DNA of 64,000 nt from Erysipelotrichaceae bacterium 66202529 (GTDB taxonomy: Bacteria > Bacillota_I > Bacilli_A > Erysipelotrichales > Erysipelotrichaceae). The stretch spans positions 620,001 through 684,000 of the forward strand of contig CP046174.1 in assembly GCA_017161075.1 (NCBI GenBank). Direction: 5' to 3'. This document shows positions 60,384-64,000 of this stretch, piece after piece. The position numbers and the translations under genes are program-made. How positions within the stretch are numbered: position 1 is the first letter of the stretch; each line of letters begins with the position of its first letter. The notes under the pieces were generated by a model. It had not been told where the DNA came from. It saw nothing but the letters and a program-made list of their open reading frames with translations, and did not search any database.

Positions 60384-60695
60384 ATGAAAAAGATTTTATT
60401 GGTATGCGGAACAGGCGCATCCAGCGGGTTTATGGCAAAAAATATTCGAAAGGCAGCAAAAAAACAGAATATTGAAATCGATGTAAAAGCAAGGGGTGAT
60501 TCAGCAATTGAAGATTACATAAATGAAATTGACCTTTTACTTGTTGGACCACATTTGAATTATATGCTTCATGATCTGGAGTGTATTGCTGAACCTTATC
60601 ACGTTCCTGTCGCATTGATACCACAATTATCTTATGGTAACTTGGATGGGGACGCAGTGTTGAATCTCATACGTGAGATATTAAAAGAACTGTAA
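60384..60695 (+). CDS. PTS EIIB component, lactose/cellobiose family
   Basis: A 103-aa cytoplasmic phosphocarrier. The P-loop MKKILLVCGTGASSGFMAKN contains the phosphorylated Cys8. The rest (VDVKARGDSAIEDY, DLLLVGPHLNYML) matches EIIB of the cellobiose type. GGAGGAGAAT precedes the ATG at 60384. It is the first gene of the operon. Confidence 0.94.
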   Translation: MKKILLVCGTGASSGFMAKNIRKAAKKQNIEIDVKARGDSAIEDYINEIDLLLVGPHLNYMLHDLECIAEPYHVPVALIPQLSYGNLDGDAVLNLIREILKEL

Positions 60696-60711
60696 ATCGA
60701 GGAGAGAGTAT

Positions 60712-61950
60712 ATGAAAAAATTTATGGATTGGATTACAAACAAATTCGCACCTAAAATGAATAAAATTGCACGAAATCCTTGGGTTCTTGCAATCCAGGA
60801 ATCTATCAATGTTTCTATGCCTGTTATTTTTATAGGCTCTATCGTGACACTGCTTAATATTTTAGGAAACTTTATTTCTATGCCGGATATCAGCGCTGTC
60901 AGTACTTTTTCCATGGGTCTGCTATCTGTTTATTTGGCTTTCCTGGTACCCTATACATTAATGGAAAAAAAGCGTCATAATAAATCAAAAAAAGAAGCAG
61001 GAATTGTTGGTGTCGGTTTCTTTTTGATGCTAACTTCACCCTCATTCGAGGATGGAAGCATATCCTTTATGATCGATTCCCTCGGTATGGGGGGCATGCT
61101 GGCGGCCTTATTATCTGGTTTACTTGTAGGTATGGTTATGAGCAAATTTGCAAATCATTCTTTTTTCAAAGAAGATACCACAATTCCGGAATTCATAACT
61201 GTCTGGTTTGACACATTCATCCCTATGCTGCTCATTTTGTTAATTGGATGGTTTGTGATATTCCAAATGGGAATTAATATGGTAGATGTTATCTATACGA
61301 TTTTCAGTCCACTTATTTCATTGGGAGACAGTTATATAGGCTTTATAATTCTGAACTTTCTGTGTGCATTTTTATACACATTTGGAATTTCATCATGGCT
61401 ACTGGATCCAATTGACACTACTATCACAATGACAGCATTAAATGCAAATATTGTTGCTGCAAAAGCAGGAGTGACAGCTACAGCAATTAATTGTTATGGA
61501 ATTGGCACCTATATTTCAATGGGTGGTACTGGCATGACATTGGGGTTGGTGTTCATGATGCTGTTCTTTGCTAAATCAAAAAAACTTAAAATAATGGGTA
61601 AAGTAACGGTTATACCTAGTCTTTTCAATATAAACGAACCATTGGTGTTTGGGGCACCATTAGCATTTAATCCAATTATGATGGTACCTATGTGGATCGC
61701 ATCCTTTGTGATTTCAAGTCTTACATATTTAGGTTTTTACTTTAATATCATCCCTAAAATTACACAACTGTGGTCTTTCTGGTACTTACCGAAACCTATT
61801 TCTCAATATGTTTTAGGTGGATTAAGTGGGTTGACCTTTGGGCTTGTTATGTTTGCTCTTTCCTGTTTAATTTATTATCCATTCTTCAAAATCTATGATC
61901 GGCAATGTTGTGAAGAAGAAGCGGCAGCTCAGGCAAAAGAGATTGCTTAA
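60712..61950 (+). CDS. PTS EIIC component, lactose/cellobiose family
   Basis: A 412-aa membrane transporter of the Lac family. It begins with FMDWITNKFAPKMNKIARNP and has ~10 helices; INEPLVFGAPLAFNPIMMVP is the conserved substrate-loop signature of EIIC. AGGAGAG precedes the ATG 16 bases after the EIIB gene. Confidence 0.95.
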   Translation: MKKFMDWITNKFAPKMNKIARNPWVLAIQESINVSMPVIFIGSIVTLLNILGNFISMPDISAVSTFSMGLLSVYLAFLVPYTLMEKKRHNKSKKEAGIVGVGFFLMLTSPSFEDGSISFMIDSLGMGGMLAALLSGLLVGMVMSKFANHSFFKEDTTIPEFITVWFDTFIPMLLILLIGWFVIFQMGINMVDVIYTIFSPLISLGDSYIGFIILNFLCAFLYTFGISSWLLDPIDTTITMTALNANIVAAKAGVTATAINCYGIGTYISMGGTGMTLGLVFMMLFFAKSKKLKIMGKVTVIPSLFNINEPLVFGAPLAFNPIMMVPMWIASFVISSLTYLGFYFNIIPKITQLWSFWYLPKPISQYVLGGLSGLTFGLVMFALSCLIYYPFFKIYDRQCCEEEAAAQAKEIA

Positions 61951-61993
61951 AAAGATAAAGCTTAATGCCAATCTAAAATAAGGAGAATTTAAA

Positions 61994-63800
<1,807 letters not shown>

Positions 63801-63851
63801 AAGTCTGTAATACCATTTAGGAAAAGCGATAGGGCTTAGTTGTAAAAAATT

Positions 63852-63905
63852 AAAGAAGAAATAAAGCCCCTACTCATCATTCATAGGAAAATTTATTTCT
63901 TCTTT
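63852..63905. repeat. Dispersed palindromic element, copy 2 (terminator-like)
   Basis: AAAGAAGAAATAAA (63852-63865) and TTTATTTCTTCTTT (63892-63905) form a perfect 14-bp stem with a 26-nt loop that itself has CCTA/TAGG arms. It shares 11-bp arms with the element at 40446. It may terminate the PTS operon. Confidence 0.8.
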
Positions 63906-64000
63906 TTGGTATTATGGAAACATTATTTTAATAAGTCCTTAATAATTTATTCTTTTAACGTATTTTCTTTTAAGGCTTTTGTCGTAATATCATCAGATTT

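Overview
The window looks like the chromosome of a low-to-mid GC, spore-forming Firmicute. Gene content and codon use resemble the Erysipelotrichaceae, near [Clostridium] innocuum. That placement is an inference from recognised protein families; no rRNA marker is present. Three kinds of DNA are mixed: a siphovirus-type prophage with an accessory right arm (1 to about 29.6 kb), host chromosome (about 29.7-53.6 kb and 59.2-64 kb), and a small Tn916-family element (about 53.6-59.2 kb) that cuts a host gene in two.

Prophage, 1-26.6 kb. It opens inside a family A DNA polymerase, followed by a primase-helicase, a stretch of GTGCAACA iterons, a VRR-NUC nuclease, an SNF2 helicase, five very small overlapping genes and a late-type HTH regulator. 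A hicAB toxin-antitoxin pair with its own consensus promoter comes next. Packaging, head, tail, baseplate and lysis genes follow in the order typical of A118-like phages. The minor capsid protein has a C-terminal JAMM/MPN-like extension in AT-rich DNA that ends, with a small partner gene, at its own terminator. The tail protein ends in a dockerin-like motif.

Accessory right arm, 26.6-29.7 kb. This is the most interesting part. A promoter fires into two identical 38-nt repeats 93 nt apart, then a Rho-independent terminator, then a gene for an Abi_2/AbiF HEPN protein with an RNIEAH motif. This is the promoter, repeat RNA, terminator, toxin layout of type III (RNA) toxin-antitoxins. A diverged third copy of the repeat lies at 7188, also just before a terminator and a toxin gene (hicA). 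All copies can form the same two interleaved stems, that is, an H-type pseudoknot. Directly downstream of abiF are four consecutive small RNA genes, each with its own sigma-A promoter, a closing stem around an 18-35 nt unique loop, and its own terminator. Two of the loops share an 11-nt perfect complementarity. A Cys-rich 73-aa protein and a spore-type prealbumin-like protein follow, then a 5'-truncated cotJC (spore coat manganese catalase), which may mark the prophage right end.

Host region, 30.2-52.5 kb: two MerR regulators (one in an operon with an FRG-domain protein), a membrane-bound XRE protein, GNAT, phosphate acetyltransferase, a methyltransferase, a MATE exporter, an [FeFe]-hydrogenase with an NuoF/GltD-like flavoprotein partner, a HAD protein lacking its nucleophile, an RpiR regulator, a TrpXYZ-like ABC transporter, CobO, YbaK and a WYL regulator.

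Mobile element and PTS operon, 52.6-63.8 kb. A LicR/BglG-type PTS regulator is split by a 5.6-kb element carrying Int, Xis, a Rep/relaxase-like protein (apparent ATA start), an XRE repressor and two cargo genes that end in the same terminator repeat. The PTS operon the regulator should control (EIIB, EIIC, EIIA, GH1 6-phospho-beta-glucosidase) lies just beyond. The GH1 has Gln in place of the acid/base Glu, as in myrosinases.
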